From the NCBI GenBank assembly GCA_013152135.1, contig JAADGX010000172.1, positions 1 to 7,235 on the forward strand: DNA of 7,235 bases, in the 5' to 3' direction. This DNA is from Chlorobiota bacterium. Its GTDB lineage: Bacteria > Bacteroidota > Ignavibacteria > SZUA-365 > JAADGX01. Below the pieces are notes generated by a model. The model did not search any database. It was not told the origin of the DNA and saw only the letters and a program-made list of their open reading frames with translations. Shown one piece after another: positions 1 through 5,873 of the stretch (positions are counted from its first letter, which is position 1; the number at the start of each line of letters is the position of its first letter). Both the position numbers and the translations under genes were made by a program.

Positions 1-758
1 CACCCGAAGTATTGCCAGCGCCACAGGAAATACAGCAGGCCCGGCAACGCGAAGAACAGGAGGCAGTACTTGAAAAAGACGCGAATTGTGGGTGCGCGCG
101 AATCCGTCGCGGACGATCCCGTGGAGTTCCTGGTCTTCGCGTAGCCAAGCAGGATGAGCGCGGAAAGGAACTCCAGGACGCTGAAGAAAACGCCCTCGGG
201 GCGGGAAAGACCCAGGAGGAGCCACAGGACGGGAAGCGCACGCGCGGCACGATCCCGGATCCGGTAATCGCAGTGCGTCAACAACGCCAGGCAGATCCAC
301 GAACAGACCATGAGGAAGGTGAACAGCGGCGTACCAAACCCGGACAGGGCCTGCACGCTTATCGGCCCCGCCGCGAAAACGACCGTGGCTCCCGCGGCGA
401 ACAGGGGCCGTACTCCCAGAAGGCGTCGCAATGAGAAATACATAACAACCACCGTAAGACCGGCGAAAAGAAGTGCGGCTCCTTGCGCGAACGCGCCAAC
501 GTCGATTCCCAGGATAACGCCTCCCGTAAGCAGGAGTGTCCACAGGAATTCCGTGGCCCCCTCCACAGGAGCGTCACCGGGATTCCACGCCAGTCCGTAC
601 CCCCCGGCAAGATTGTGAGCGTACCGGAACATGATGTGGGCGTCTTCCGCCGGATCGATCTCCAGGTTCCCCGCGACGATGACCAGTACCGCCAGCGGCA
701 GAAGCACGGGAATCATTTGCCGCAACAGGGAACGATTATGCGCAGTGTTCGTTTCCAT
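1..758 (-). CDS. GT-C fold membrane glycosyltransferase, AftB-like (3' part outside window)
   Basis: The minus strand is open from an ATG at 758 to the window edge, giving 252 residues with no stop. The protein is strongly hydrophobic: a first membrane segment at about residues 15-31, then further segments at about 71-87, 91-108, 117-133, 144-161, 175-205 and 229-247. Between the first two lies EDAHIMFRYAHNL (38-50) followed by NPGD, PVEG and FLW. This is the conserved first extracytoplasmic loop of polyprenyl-phosphate-sugar-dependent GT-C transferases such as mycobacterial AftB, normally DDAYIxFRYARNL...GExVEGYTxFLW. TPLF (143-146) and LSRPEG (184-189) also fit this family. It probably transfers a sugar from a lipid carrier to a cell-envelope glycan outside the membrane; acceptor and sugar cannot be told. 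The first acidic residue of the usual DD pair is Glu (E38). An ATG at residue 15 is an alternative start, and no clear ribosome binding site separates the two. It lies 81 bases after the ATPase gene on the same strand. Confidence 0.8.
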   Translation of the reverse strand, partial: METNTAHNRSLLRQMIPVLLPLAVLVIVAGNLEIDPAEDAHIMFRYAHNLAGGYGLAWNPGDAPVEGATEFLWTLLLTGGVILGIDVGAFAQGAALLFAGLTVVVMYFSLRRLLGVRPLFAAGATVVFAAGPISVQALSGFGTPLFTFLMVCSWICLALLTHCDYRIRDRAARALPVLWLLLGLSRPEGVFFSVLEFLSALILLGYAKTRNSTGSSATDSRAPTIRVFFKYCLLFFALPGLLYFLWRWQYFG

Positions 759-839
759 CAGCACATGGAAGATAATCGCTTTTTACGAGATCGGGAACGG
801 GGAAGGAAAGAGATTGTTCTCTCGATAAGCGGGCGTTAT

Positions 840-2891
840 TCAACGGTCGGAAGGTTGGCGCTGGAGCGTGCTGCTTGTTCGCGGGAAAAAGCGTTCCATC
901 CAGGTGTCGGTCCGGCTTGACATCTCCATGAATTCAGGGAAGTGATCGGTTTCCACCTGGAGGTTGGGGAATTCCCGCACCTTCTGTTTCAGGACGGCGG
1001 CGGTGACCGACTTGAACAAACGCCCGTACTCGCTGTTCACCTTGACAACCTTCTGGAGGTTGGCAATCATCTCAGTGGTATTGCGGTCAGCTTCGAGGAG
1101 GGCTGATCCGAAGTGCGCAAGCGCGTTGTACGTTCCGTAAAGACCATCAGAACTTACTTGCCGGTAGGCGGCGCGCGCTTTTTCTTCCTCACCTATCATC
1201 GTATAGCACAAGGCAAGCAGAATATGCATGATGGGATGGACGGTGGCAGGCGGCGCCCGGTCAATACTGTTGCCGAGTATCCTGAGGGCCTCGGCGTACT
1301 GCCCTTTGCGCATGATTCCCAGGATGGAATTGACGGTGGACTGAAGGCTATGATCCGCTTGATCGCTCCGCATAACGGGATACGCTTCACCCCGCGCGGC
1401 GTGTGTGGCGTAAGGGGCTTGGGTGAGCGCCCCTTCGAAGAGTTGTTCGACGTCCCGGGCGGGAATGTCCAGGTTTTCGGCAAGTTCCTGCAAGCGGGGT
1501 CTCAGGGCGTTGTCGTCCAGAGCTTCGATGGTATTTCTGGCTTTCAGGATGATCGATTCCAGTTCGAGTTCGGGTTCGTTGCCCAGCAGTGAATGGACCT
1601 GGAGAGCGGGAGCGATAGAGTTCAACGCGTCGAGATCGTCGCCGCTTTCCCGGCGCAGCGAGTCGAGGTACTGGGCTACTGTGCGATGGAGTATTTCGCG
1701 TTCCTCCCGTGTCAGTTCGTTGTAAAGTGCGGTCTGGATGGAGTGCTGGGAAAACCGGTACACGGTTGATTTCCGCCCGTTGTGGAACTTGTATCCAACG
1801 CGGTTACACAATCCGTGTTTAAGCGACAGGTTTCGCAACCGGCGGATCAGTTCAAGAACGGGAGCTTGCGTGAGGTGGGAAAGCTCGTGCAGGGAAAACT
1901 CGAAACCCAGCACCGAGGCGGCAAGCAGGAGATCGAGGTCGTGGTCTTCCAGGGATTTCAGTATCCATCCGGACAGGTGCCTGACTTCGGAAGGCAGGAT
2001 CGTATAGTCGTCGATGTCGCCGGCAATGGAGCCGTCCTCGTGTATAATGCTTTCACTTACGAGATGCTTGATGTATGATTTCAGCAGGAAGGGGTTTCCG
2101 CCCGTCTGTCGTTCCAGCCATACCACGAGTTTCGGATCGGGACGGGAGCCGGGAAACCAGGTGCTGTAAAAAGCCTGTATCTGTTTCGCGTTAAAGGGCG
2201 GCAAAACGATGTCGGTAAACCTGTCACTCTGGAACATGGCGTTGCAAAAATCGAGGAGTTCCGGTTGATTCTGAACCTCGTTCATGCGCCCGGAAAAAAT
2301 CAAGGTGATCGGTCTGTCGGCAAACGTTTCCTCCCACACGCGGCGCCGGAACGCTTCGGCGGACTTTCTGTCCAGCCACTGGAAGTCGTCCACGACAATG
2401 ATGACAGGGGTGTCGGAGGAAAGCTTCGCCAACGTCTGGAAGAATTCCTCCTCGAAGTGGTCGTAGCGTATATCGCGGTTTCCCCGTTTGTACTCCTGGA
2501 GATCGCGTCGTATTTCCTTGATGCCGTATGCAAGGTCACCGACAAACGGGATGCAGGCGAGCACGGTGAGCGAGATATTCCGGATAAGCTGAAACCGACG
2601 CTGTTCGTTTCGGTGACTGGAAAGGAGATCCTCGAAAATATCTTTCAGCAACTGGTACGGTTTCAGCACAGTGGTAGGCTGGTCGCCCAGGGGAGAGGAA
2701 CAGGCAGCGTAGGAACCCAGGTAATTGGCGCTGGATTGTTCGAGGTAGTACTTGAGCGCCACCGTTTTGCCCATGCCCGTTTCGCCTTCCAGTCGGACCA
2801 CCTGCACGCCTTCCCGGCCGCTCCTGGCTACGACATCATTCAAAATCTCGAAAAGCTCTTCCCGCGGGATGAAGATACTGTCAGGATCCAT
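840..2891 (-). CDS. STAND-type P-loop ATPase (AAA_16-like) with C-terminal helical repeats
   Basis: The protein has 683 residues. It begins almost directly in the nucleotide-binding domain with FIPREEL, the equivalent of the FVGREXEL entry of AAA_16/STAND ATPases. Walker A is GETGMGKT (36-43), Walker B is VIIVVDD (163-169) followed by FQWLD, a sensor-like strand is ITLIFSGR (195-202), and the STAND motif GGNPFLL is at 264-270. A winged-helix-like region follows (about 300-400), with LAASVLGFEFSLHEL and YRFSQHSIQTALY as in MalT- and cyclase-associated ATPases. The C-terminal part (about 515-640) is helical and TPR-like (QYAEALRILG, ALCYTMIGEEEKARAAY). Such proteins usually act as ATP-driven switches in signalling, regulation or defence. 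No effector (nuclease, TIR, cyclase, DNA-binding) domain is recognised at either end. A hydrophobic stretch lies at about 106-124, between the Walker motifs. The start overlaps the end of the upstream membrane-protein gene by 11 bases, so translation is probably coupled. The exact function is unknown. Confidence 0.85.
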   Translation of the reverse strand: MDPDSIFIPREELFEILNDVVARSGREGVQVVRLEGETGMGKTVALKYYLEQSSANYLGSYAACSSPLGDQPTTVLKPYQLLKDIFEDLLSSHRNEQRRFQLIRNISLTVLACIPFVGDLAYGIKEIRRDLQEYKRGNRDIRYDHFEEEFFQTLAKLSSDTPVIIVVDDFQWLDRKSAEAFRRRVWEETFADRPITLIFSGRMNEVQNQPELLDFCNAMFQSDRFTDIVLPPFNAKQIQAFYSTWFPGSRPDPKLVVWLERQTGGNPFLLKSYIKHLVSESIIHEDGSIAGDIDDYTILPSEVRHLSGWILKSLEDHDLDLLLAASVLGFEFSLHELSHLTQAPVLELIRRLRNLSLKHGLCNRVGYKFHNGRKSTVYRFSQHSIQTALYNELTREEREILHRTVAQYLDSLRRESGDDLDALNSIAPALQVHSLLGNEPELELESIILKARNTIEALDDNALRPRLQELAENLDIPARDVEQLFEGALTQAPYATHAARGEAYPVMRSDQADHSLQSTVNSILGIMRKGQYAEALRILGNSIDRAPPATVHPIMHILLALCYTMIGEEEKARAAYRQVSSDGLYGTYNALAHFGSALLEADRNTTEMIANLQKVVKVNSEYGRLFKSVTAAVLKQKVREFPNLQVETDHFPEFMEMSSRTDTWMERFFPRTSSTLQRQPSDR

Positions 2892-4005
2892 GGCCCGGTT
2901 TCTTCTTTTCCAGGGATTTCAGCATGAGCGCCATGACCTCATCGAGGATGGCGCGTTCCTCGTAGTCGGAAAGTTTTTGGGTAGATGAAGCCCGGGAACC
3001 GGTTGTCGAGCTGTCGATGAACCGGTTCAAGGCATGTGTCTGTTCCTTGATGGCATCCCGTTGTTCCGCTTCCAGTTCCTTGACGATACGATCCAGTCGT
3101 TCCTCCTGGGCGGTTCCGACGAACGTGAACATGAGAATGACCAGGAGGATGAACTCCAGGAACAAGGCCATCAGGATCAGGGAGGGTTCCTCGGGCGGGA
3201 TGAGCTTCAATCCCCGAAGCCCGATGACGAAGATCAAGATGCCGGCGCCCCCGGAGACGAGTCCCTGGATCACGTTACTGTAGGCGGAAGAGATCCGGTA
3301 GCGGAAGAAAAACGTGATGGGAATCGTGGGATTCGCCGATTCGCCCCGTACCCAGCGTTGGATCTTCAGGTAATCCTCCACCTCCGAGGTTACGATTTCC
3401 GACAAGGTTGATTGAAGAATTTTCCGCTCGCGCTCTTTTTCCGGTAAGGCAACGACTTTATCGAAATCCAGGCCGTGCGCGGTGAATTGCTTGTACAACA
3501 GGAAGGACAAGCGCTCGTATTCCCGCTGAATGCTGTGCCGGAGAGGATTGAGCCGCGGACTGGGCGGGAAGTACAGAAGAATGAGGAACGTCAATATTGT
3601 CGCGACGAATATGTGCAACGGGAACAGCACGAGGTTCGGCTTGATGAAGTAGATCGTTCCGCCACGTTTGTGGCTCTTCTGTTTCAAGTCCTGTTTCCCC
3701 CAGAACAAGTTCAAATCCTGGTTTGATTGGTTATACTTCCTGAGACGGATTCTTTCCAGTACTTTGCCGATCTCCATTTCACGGGTTGACAACTTGTTTC
3801 CTCCCGTGAAAGACTTGGAAGTAATGAGCCATTCGCCAGGGAAGACGTCCGTGTAAAGCGTATAGTTCGGGAAGAACGCCTGGATAAAGGATTTGACGAT
3901 GATGTGCTGCGTTGCGAAAAGGCCCGCCAGCACGATGCCGAAAATCAGGATCGCCACTACGATGCCGGGGACGTTGCTTTCAGGTTTTTGCGGAATACCG
4001 TTCAT
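2881..4005 (-). CDS. Four-pass membrane protein with C-terminal coiled coil, unknown function
   Basis: The protein has 374 residues from an ATG at 4005. The frame stays open upstream to a TTG at 4110, but those 35 codons encode a Pro/Lys/Arg-rich stretch with no family look, while the first membrane helix follows closely after the ATG, so the ATG is preferred. Likely membrane segments are about 13-33 (VPGIVVAILIFGIVLAGLF), 122-146, 246-266 and 274-297. A loop of about 88 residues separates the first two and a charged domain of about 100 residues separates the second and third. The tail (about 298-330) is rich in E, R and K with heptad-like spacing and probably forms a coiled coil, followed by a Ser/Thr linker and a short helix (345-368). 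With the N-terminus inside, the middle domain and tail would be cytoplasmic; this topology is inferred. The gene ends inside the start of the STAND ATPase gene, so it may be the membrane partner or sensor of that ATPase. No family was recognised. Confidence 0.75.
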   Translation of the reverse strand: MNGIPQKPESNVPGIVVAILIFGIVLAGLFATQHIIVKSFIQAFFPNYTLYTDVFPGEWLITSKSFTGGNKLSTREMEIGKVLERIRLRKYNQSNQDLNLFWGKQDLKQKSHKRGGTIYFIKPNLVLFPLHIFVATILTFLILLYFPPSPRLNPLRHSIQREYERLSFLLYKQFTAHGLDFDKVVALPEKERERKILQSTLSEIVTSEVEDYLKIQRWVRGESANPTIPITFFFRYRISSAYSNVIQGLVSGGAGILIFVIGLRGLKLIPPEEPSLILMALFLEFILLVILMFTFVGTAQEERLDRIVKELEAEQRDAIKEQTHALNRFIDSSTTGSRASSTQKLSDYEERAILDEVMALMLKSLEKKKPGHGS

Positions 4006-4118
4006 GAACTTGAAGGAAGCGGGCGTTCGTTTATGCGGTTTTGGTTTTTCAGGACTCTGACGTGTGCAAGGGCCTCGTTGGCCGGGGTAATCGCCTCTGG
4101 CCGGGGACAATCGACAAT

Positions 4119-4147
4119 GCTGTACGGGTATTGGGCTTGTTTTTCAA
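4119..4147 (-). promoter_or_regulatory. Candidate promoter for the membrane protein/ATPase genes
   Basis: On the minus strand TTGAAA (4147-4142) is followed after 17 bases by TACAGC (4124-4119). The -35 matches the sigma-70 consensus at 5 of 6 bases, the -10 at only 3 of 6. Transcription would begin near 4112, leaving a leader of about 105 bases before the ATG at 4005. Read by eye only. Confidence 0.28.
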
Positions 4148-4165
4148 CTCGCAAATCTTTACCAT
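4137..4165 (+). promoter_or_regulatory. Candidate promoter for the small exported protein
   Basis: TTGTTT (4137-4142) is followed after 17 bases by TACCAT (4160-4165), matching the sigma-70 consensus at 3 of 6 and 4 of 6 bases. It would start transcription near 4172, about 20 bases before the ATG, and the leader would contain the GAGGG ribosome binding site. Its -35 sits beside that of the divergent minus-strand candidate. Confidence 0.28.
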
Positions 4166-4182
4166 CGTAATGTATGGCTCAA

Positions 4183-4187
4183 GAGGG
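4183..4187 (+). promoter_or_regulatory. Ribosome binding site that decides the start at 4192
   Basis: GAGGG lies 4 bases before the ATG at 4192. It selects this ATG over the in-frame ATG at 4174, which would place six extra residues ahead of the signal peptide. Confidence 0.55.
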
Positions 4188-4191
4188 TAAA

Positions 4192-4707
4192 ATGAAAGCG
4201 ATATTCATCATTACACTGTGCTTGGGGATGGCCGGATTTACCGCACGCGGCCAGTTTCGCGGCGCCGAACCGAAGCCTCCGTCGATCAAGGAATCGGTAG
4301 TGCAACCGAGCGGTGAGAGCTTTCTCTCCAATATTTTCAATCTCGATCGCCTGGAAATGCGTCACAGTTTCTCCATGGGATACCAGAGCTACGGTTCGTT
4401 CGGCCTGGGATACATGGAGTACACGAACAGCATGCGGTATCGCCTGTTCGATCCTCTGACCATCCGTGCGGATGTCAGCGTTATTACCTCACCGTTTTCA
4501 TCTCTTGGTTCGAAATTCTCCCAGGATTTCTCAGGCATCTATCTCAAGCGCGCTTCGATAGATTACGCGCCGTCCAAGGATTTCAAGATATCCCTGCAAT
4601 ACCGGGGACTTCCGCCGGGCACGGGATACAATCCGTATTACAACCGGTACGGCTATAACGGCTTGGGGTGGGGCCAGGATTTCGATTCCTGGGAGAAAGA
4701 CGAGTGA
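4192..4707 (+). CDS. Small exported protein of unknown function
   Basis: The protein has 171 residues. The first 20 form a typical Sec signal peptide: Lys at position 2, hydrophobic core IFIITLCLGMAGF, and TARG just before the likely cleavage at Gln21. The mature part contains FNLDRLEMRHSFSMGYQSYG (49-68), then alternating polar and aromatic residues that suggest beta strands (SMRYRLFDPLTIRADVSV, and later IYLKRASIDYAPS and FKISLQYR). It ends in a Tyr/Gly/Asn-rich tail (about 139-162). From memory, similar small proteins with an 'MxHSFSMGYxSxG' core occur in Chlorobi, KSB1 and related bacteria, without known function. An outer-membrane or periplasmic, partly beta-structured protein is the best guess. 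It is divergent from the membrane protein gene and has its own terminator, so it is probably a single-gene transcript. An alternative start at 4174 is less likely. Confidence 0.72.
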   Translation: MKAIFIITLCLGMAGFTARGQFRGAEPKPPSIKESVVQPSGESFLSNIFNLDRLEMRHSFSMGYQSYGSFGLGYMEYTNSMRYRLFDPLTIRADVSVITSPFSSLGSKFSQDFSGIYLKRASIDYAPSKDFKISLQYRGLPPGTGYNPYYNRYGYNGLGWGQDFDSWEKDE

Positions 4708-4735
4708 TTCGCGCTGGAGCAGAAGCGTCCTGCGG

Positions 4736-4759
4736 AGCCGGGCCCTGTCCCGGTTTTTT
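4736..4759 (+). terminator. Intrinsic terminator after the exported-protein gene
   Basis: CCGGG (4738-4742) and CCCGG (4749-4753) form a GC-only stem around the six-base loop CCCTGT, extended by a G-U and an A-U pair at the base. Six T residues follow (4754-4759). It lies 28 bases after the stop codon at 4707 and separates the exported-protein gene from the LytR-C/rsfS unit. Confidence 0.75.
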
Positions 4760-4862
4760 CATGTCCGCAACCAGTGGTTATCGAACAAGTTGGAAAGCTT
4801 GCACAGCCGGAGTAGCGGGAGTACGCAGCGCACGGCGACGATTTATCGAAGATTGCCTCGCG

Positions 4863-4897
4863 GGGAATTCCCGGCGGCGTGAAAATTCGTATATTAG
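4863..4897 (+). promoter_or_regulatory. Candidate promoter and palindrome upstream of the LytR-C/rsfS unit
   Basis: TATATTAG (4890-4897) fits the Bacteroidota -7 pattern TAnnTTTG at all but one position and also works as a sigma-70 -10 (TATATT). No good -35 or -33 is visible. Instead a perfect 10-base palindrome, GGGAATTCCC (4863-4872), occupies about that distance and may be a protein binding site. Transcription would start near 4902, about 28 bases before the ATG at 4930. Confidence 0.35.
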
Positions 4898-4929
4898 CAC
4901 CGGTGAGATTTGAATACAGATAACGAGGC

Positions 4930-5385
4930 ATGAGAAAGACGACTTCTTCCCATCCCCGGCACTCCAGCCCGAAGAATGTTCTTTTGAACATCGTGATTGT
5001 CGTATTGGGCGTGGTAGTGTTTTTCCTTCTATACACCGTGGCGGTGGAACTCTTCAAGCCGGATGTCAATCCCGAGCTGGGACCGAACGAAGTCATCCAG
5101 CTCGACGTGGAAAACGGGTGCGGTGTGAAAGGCGTCGCCAGCAAAGTTGCGAAGTACCTTCGCGACCGTCACTTCGACGTGGTCAACACCACCAACCACC
5201 AGACGTTCGATATCGAACACACGTATCTCATCGATCGCATCGGGAATCTCAAGCGGGCCCGCAAAGTAGCCGACGTGCTGGGGATCGATCATAAGTACAT
5301 CGAGCAGATTATCAATCCCGATTATTACATCTCGGTCACCCTGGTCATCGGAAAGGATTATAAACAACTTACGCCGTTTCAATAG
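4930..5385 (+). CDS. Membrane-anchored LytR C-terminal (LytR_C) domain protein
   Basis: The protein has 151 residues: a short basic N-terminus, one membrane helix at about 17-41 (VLLNIVIVVLGVVVFFLLY) and a single LytR_C domain at about 55-143. Its hallmarks are VIQLDVENGCGVKGVASKV (55-73), FDIEHTYLIDRIGN (93-106), a helix with ARKVADVLGID, and VTLVIGKDY (136-144). In LytR-CpsA-Psr proteins this domain follows the transferase domain that attaches glycopolymers to peptidoglycan; here the transferase is absent, so enzyme activity is not expected. By analogy it sits in the cell envelope with its domain outside the cytoplasm, perhaps binding cell wall or a protein partner. Its biological role is unknown. 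The next gene, rsfS, begins 10 bases after its stop, so they are probably cotranscribed. The only GAGG before the ATG ends a single base from it, so the ribosome binding site is poor. Confidence 0.85.
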   Translation: MRKTTSSHPRHSSPKNVLLNIVIVVLGVVVFFLLYTVAVELFKPDVNPELGPNEVIQLDVENGCGVKGVASKVAKYLRDRHFDVVNTTNHQTFDIEHTYLIDRIGNLKRARKVADVLGIDHKYIEQIINPDYYISVTLVIGKDYKQLTPFQ

Positions 5386-5386
5386 C

Positions 5387-5390
5387 AGGA
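5387..5390 (+). promoter_or_regulatory. Ribosome binding site for the GTG start of rsfS
   Basis: AGGA lies five bases before the GTG at 5396, directly after the stop of the LytR_C gene. It supports GTG as the start, and the protein then begins at the usual N-terminus of the family. Confidence 0.6.
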
Positions 5391-5395
5391 AACAC

Positions 5396-5746
5396 GTGGA
5401 ATCACAAGAACTCGCACGAGCCGTCGCCCGGTTCGCACTGGAAAAGAAAGCGCACGATATCATCATCCTCGACTTGCGTTCACTTTCTGACATGACCGAC
5501 TTTTTCGTGATCTGCCACGGCGATTCGGATACACACGTAAAGGCCATCGCCGAGAGCATCACGGACAAGATGATTCCGGTCGCGGGAAAAGTGCACCACC
5601 AGGAAGGAAAACAGAACCTCCACTGGGTTCTGCTCGATTACGTGCACGTTGTTGCGCACATCTTCCTCCCTGCGACGCGCCAGTTTTACAGCCTGGAAAG
5701 GCTCTGGGGCGACGCGCCCATGGAGGAAATACATGAAGACCTTTAA
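5396..5746 (+). CDS. rsfS: Ribosome silencing factor RsfS (YbeB/Iojap family)
   Basis: The protein has 116 residues, the usual family length. RsfS binds ribosomal protein uL14 on the free large subunit and blocks joining with the small subunit, lowering translation when nutrients are scarce. Family features are all present: KKAHDIIILDLRSLSDMTDFFVIC (17-40), the GDSDTHVKAIAES stretch (42-54), HHQEGKQNLHWVLLDY (67-82) and the C-terminal HIFLPATRQFYSLERLWGDAP (88-108). The usual DYxDVVxH segment reads DYVHVVAH, with His84 where Asp is normal. The start is GTG, supported by AGGA five bases upstream. It follows the LytR_C gene after 10 bases and probably shares its transcript. No convincing terminator was found in the 127 bases before argS: a GGCCTGAGGCC hairpin lies just after the stop, but without a T run. 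Confidence 0.95.
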   Translation: MESQELARAVARFALEKKAHDIIILDLRSLSDMTDFFVICHGDSDTHVKAIAESITDKMIPVAGKVHHQEGKQNLHWVLLDYVHVVAHIFLPATRQFYSLERLWGDAPMEEIHEDL

Positions 5747-5824
5747 ATCGGCCTGAGGCCTGTGCATCAGTCGGAAGCCGCACGGCGTGTATCATCCGAA
5801 CTGTGTGGTGAATAGACACGATCC

Positions 5825-5859
5825 TTGTGGAAGGCGGGTCGTGCATTTGTTGTACTTTG
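5825..5859 (+). promoter_or_regulatory. Candidate promoter for argS
   Basis: TTGTGG (5825-5830) and TACTTTG (5853-5859) are 22 bases apart. The pair resembles the Bacteroidota TTG/TAnnTTTG promoter with one T missing from the -7 box. Transcription would start only about 8-10 bases before the ATG at 5874, so the leader would be very short. Read by eye; rsfS read-through is the alternative source of argS transcription. Confidence 0.3.
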
Positions 5860-5873
5860 TCTGATTCAAGAGC

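Noticed and set aside
12..434. A 140-codon plus-strand open frame at the left edge
   Set aside because: Its product is a charged, low-complexity sequence, whereas the minus strand encodes a coherent membrane glycosyltransferase.
809..822. Small hairpin AGAGA-TTGT-TCTCT after the ATPase stop, as a terminator
   Set aside because: The stem is only five mostly weak pairs with a very short T run on the minus strand; it is too weak to call, so the ATPase and glycosyltransferase may be cotranscribed.
2265..2927. A 220-codon plus-strand open frame opposite the ATPase gene
   Set aside because: It is antisense to Walker A and Walker B coding sequence and its translation shows no domain.
840..4005. 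A known anti-phage system (Avs or similar STAND-based defence)
   Set aside because: There is no nuclease, protease or TIR domain, no mobile-element or defence-island neighbours, and the ATPase is shorter than typical Avs proteins.
4708..4929. A structured RNA or tRNA in the longest gene-free stretch
   Set aside because: Apart from the terminator, the palindrome and the candidate promoter, no cloverleaf or recognised riboswitch core could be found by eye.
4653..5144. A 163-codon minus-strand frame across the terminator and promoter region
   Set aside because: It crosses the terminator and is antisense to the LytR_C gene, with no domain-like sequence.
5750..5762. GGCCTGAGGCC hairpin after rsfS, as a terminator
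   Set aside because: The stem is four pairs with a three-base loop and no T run follows.
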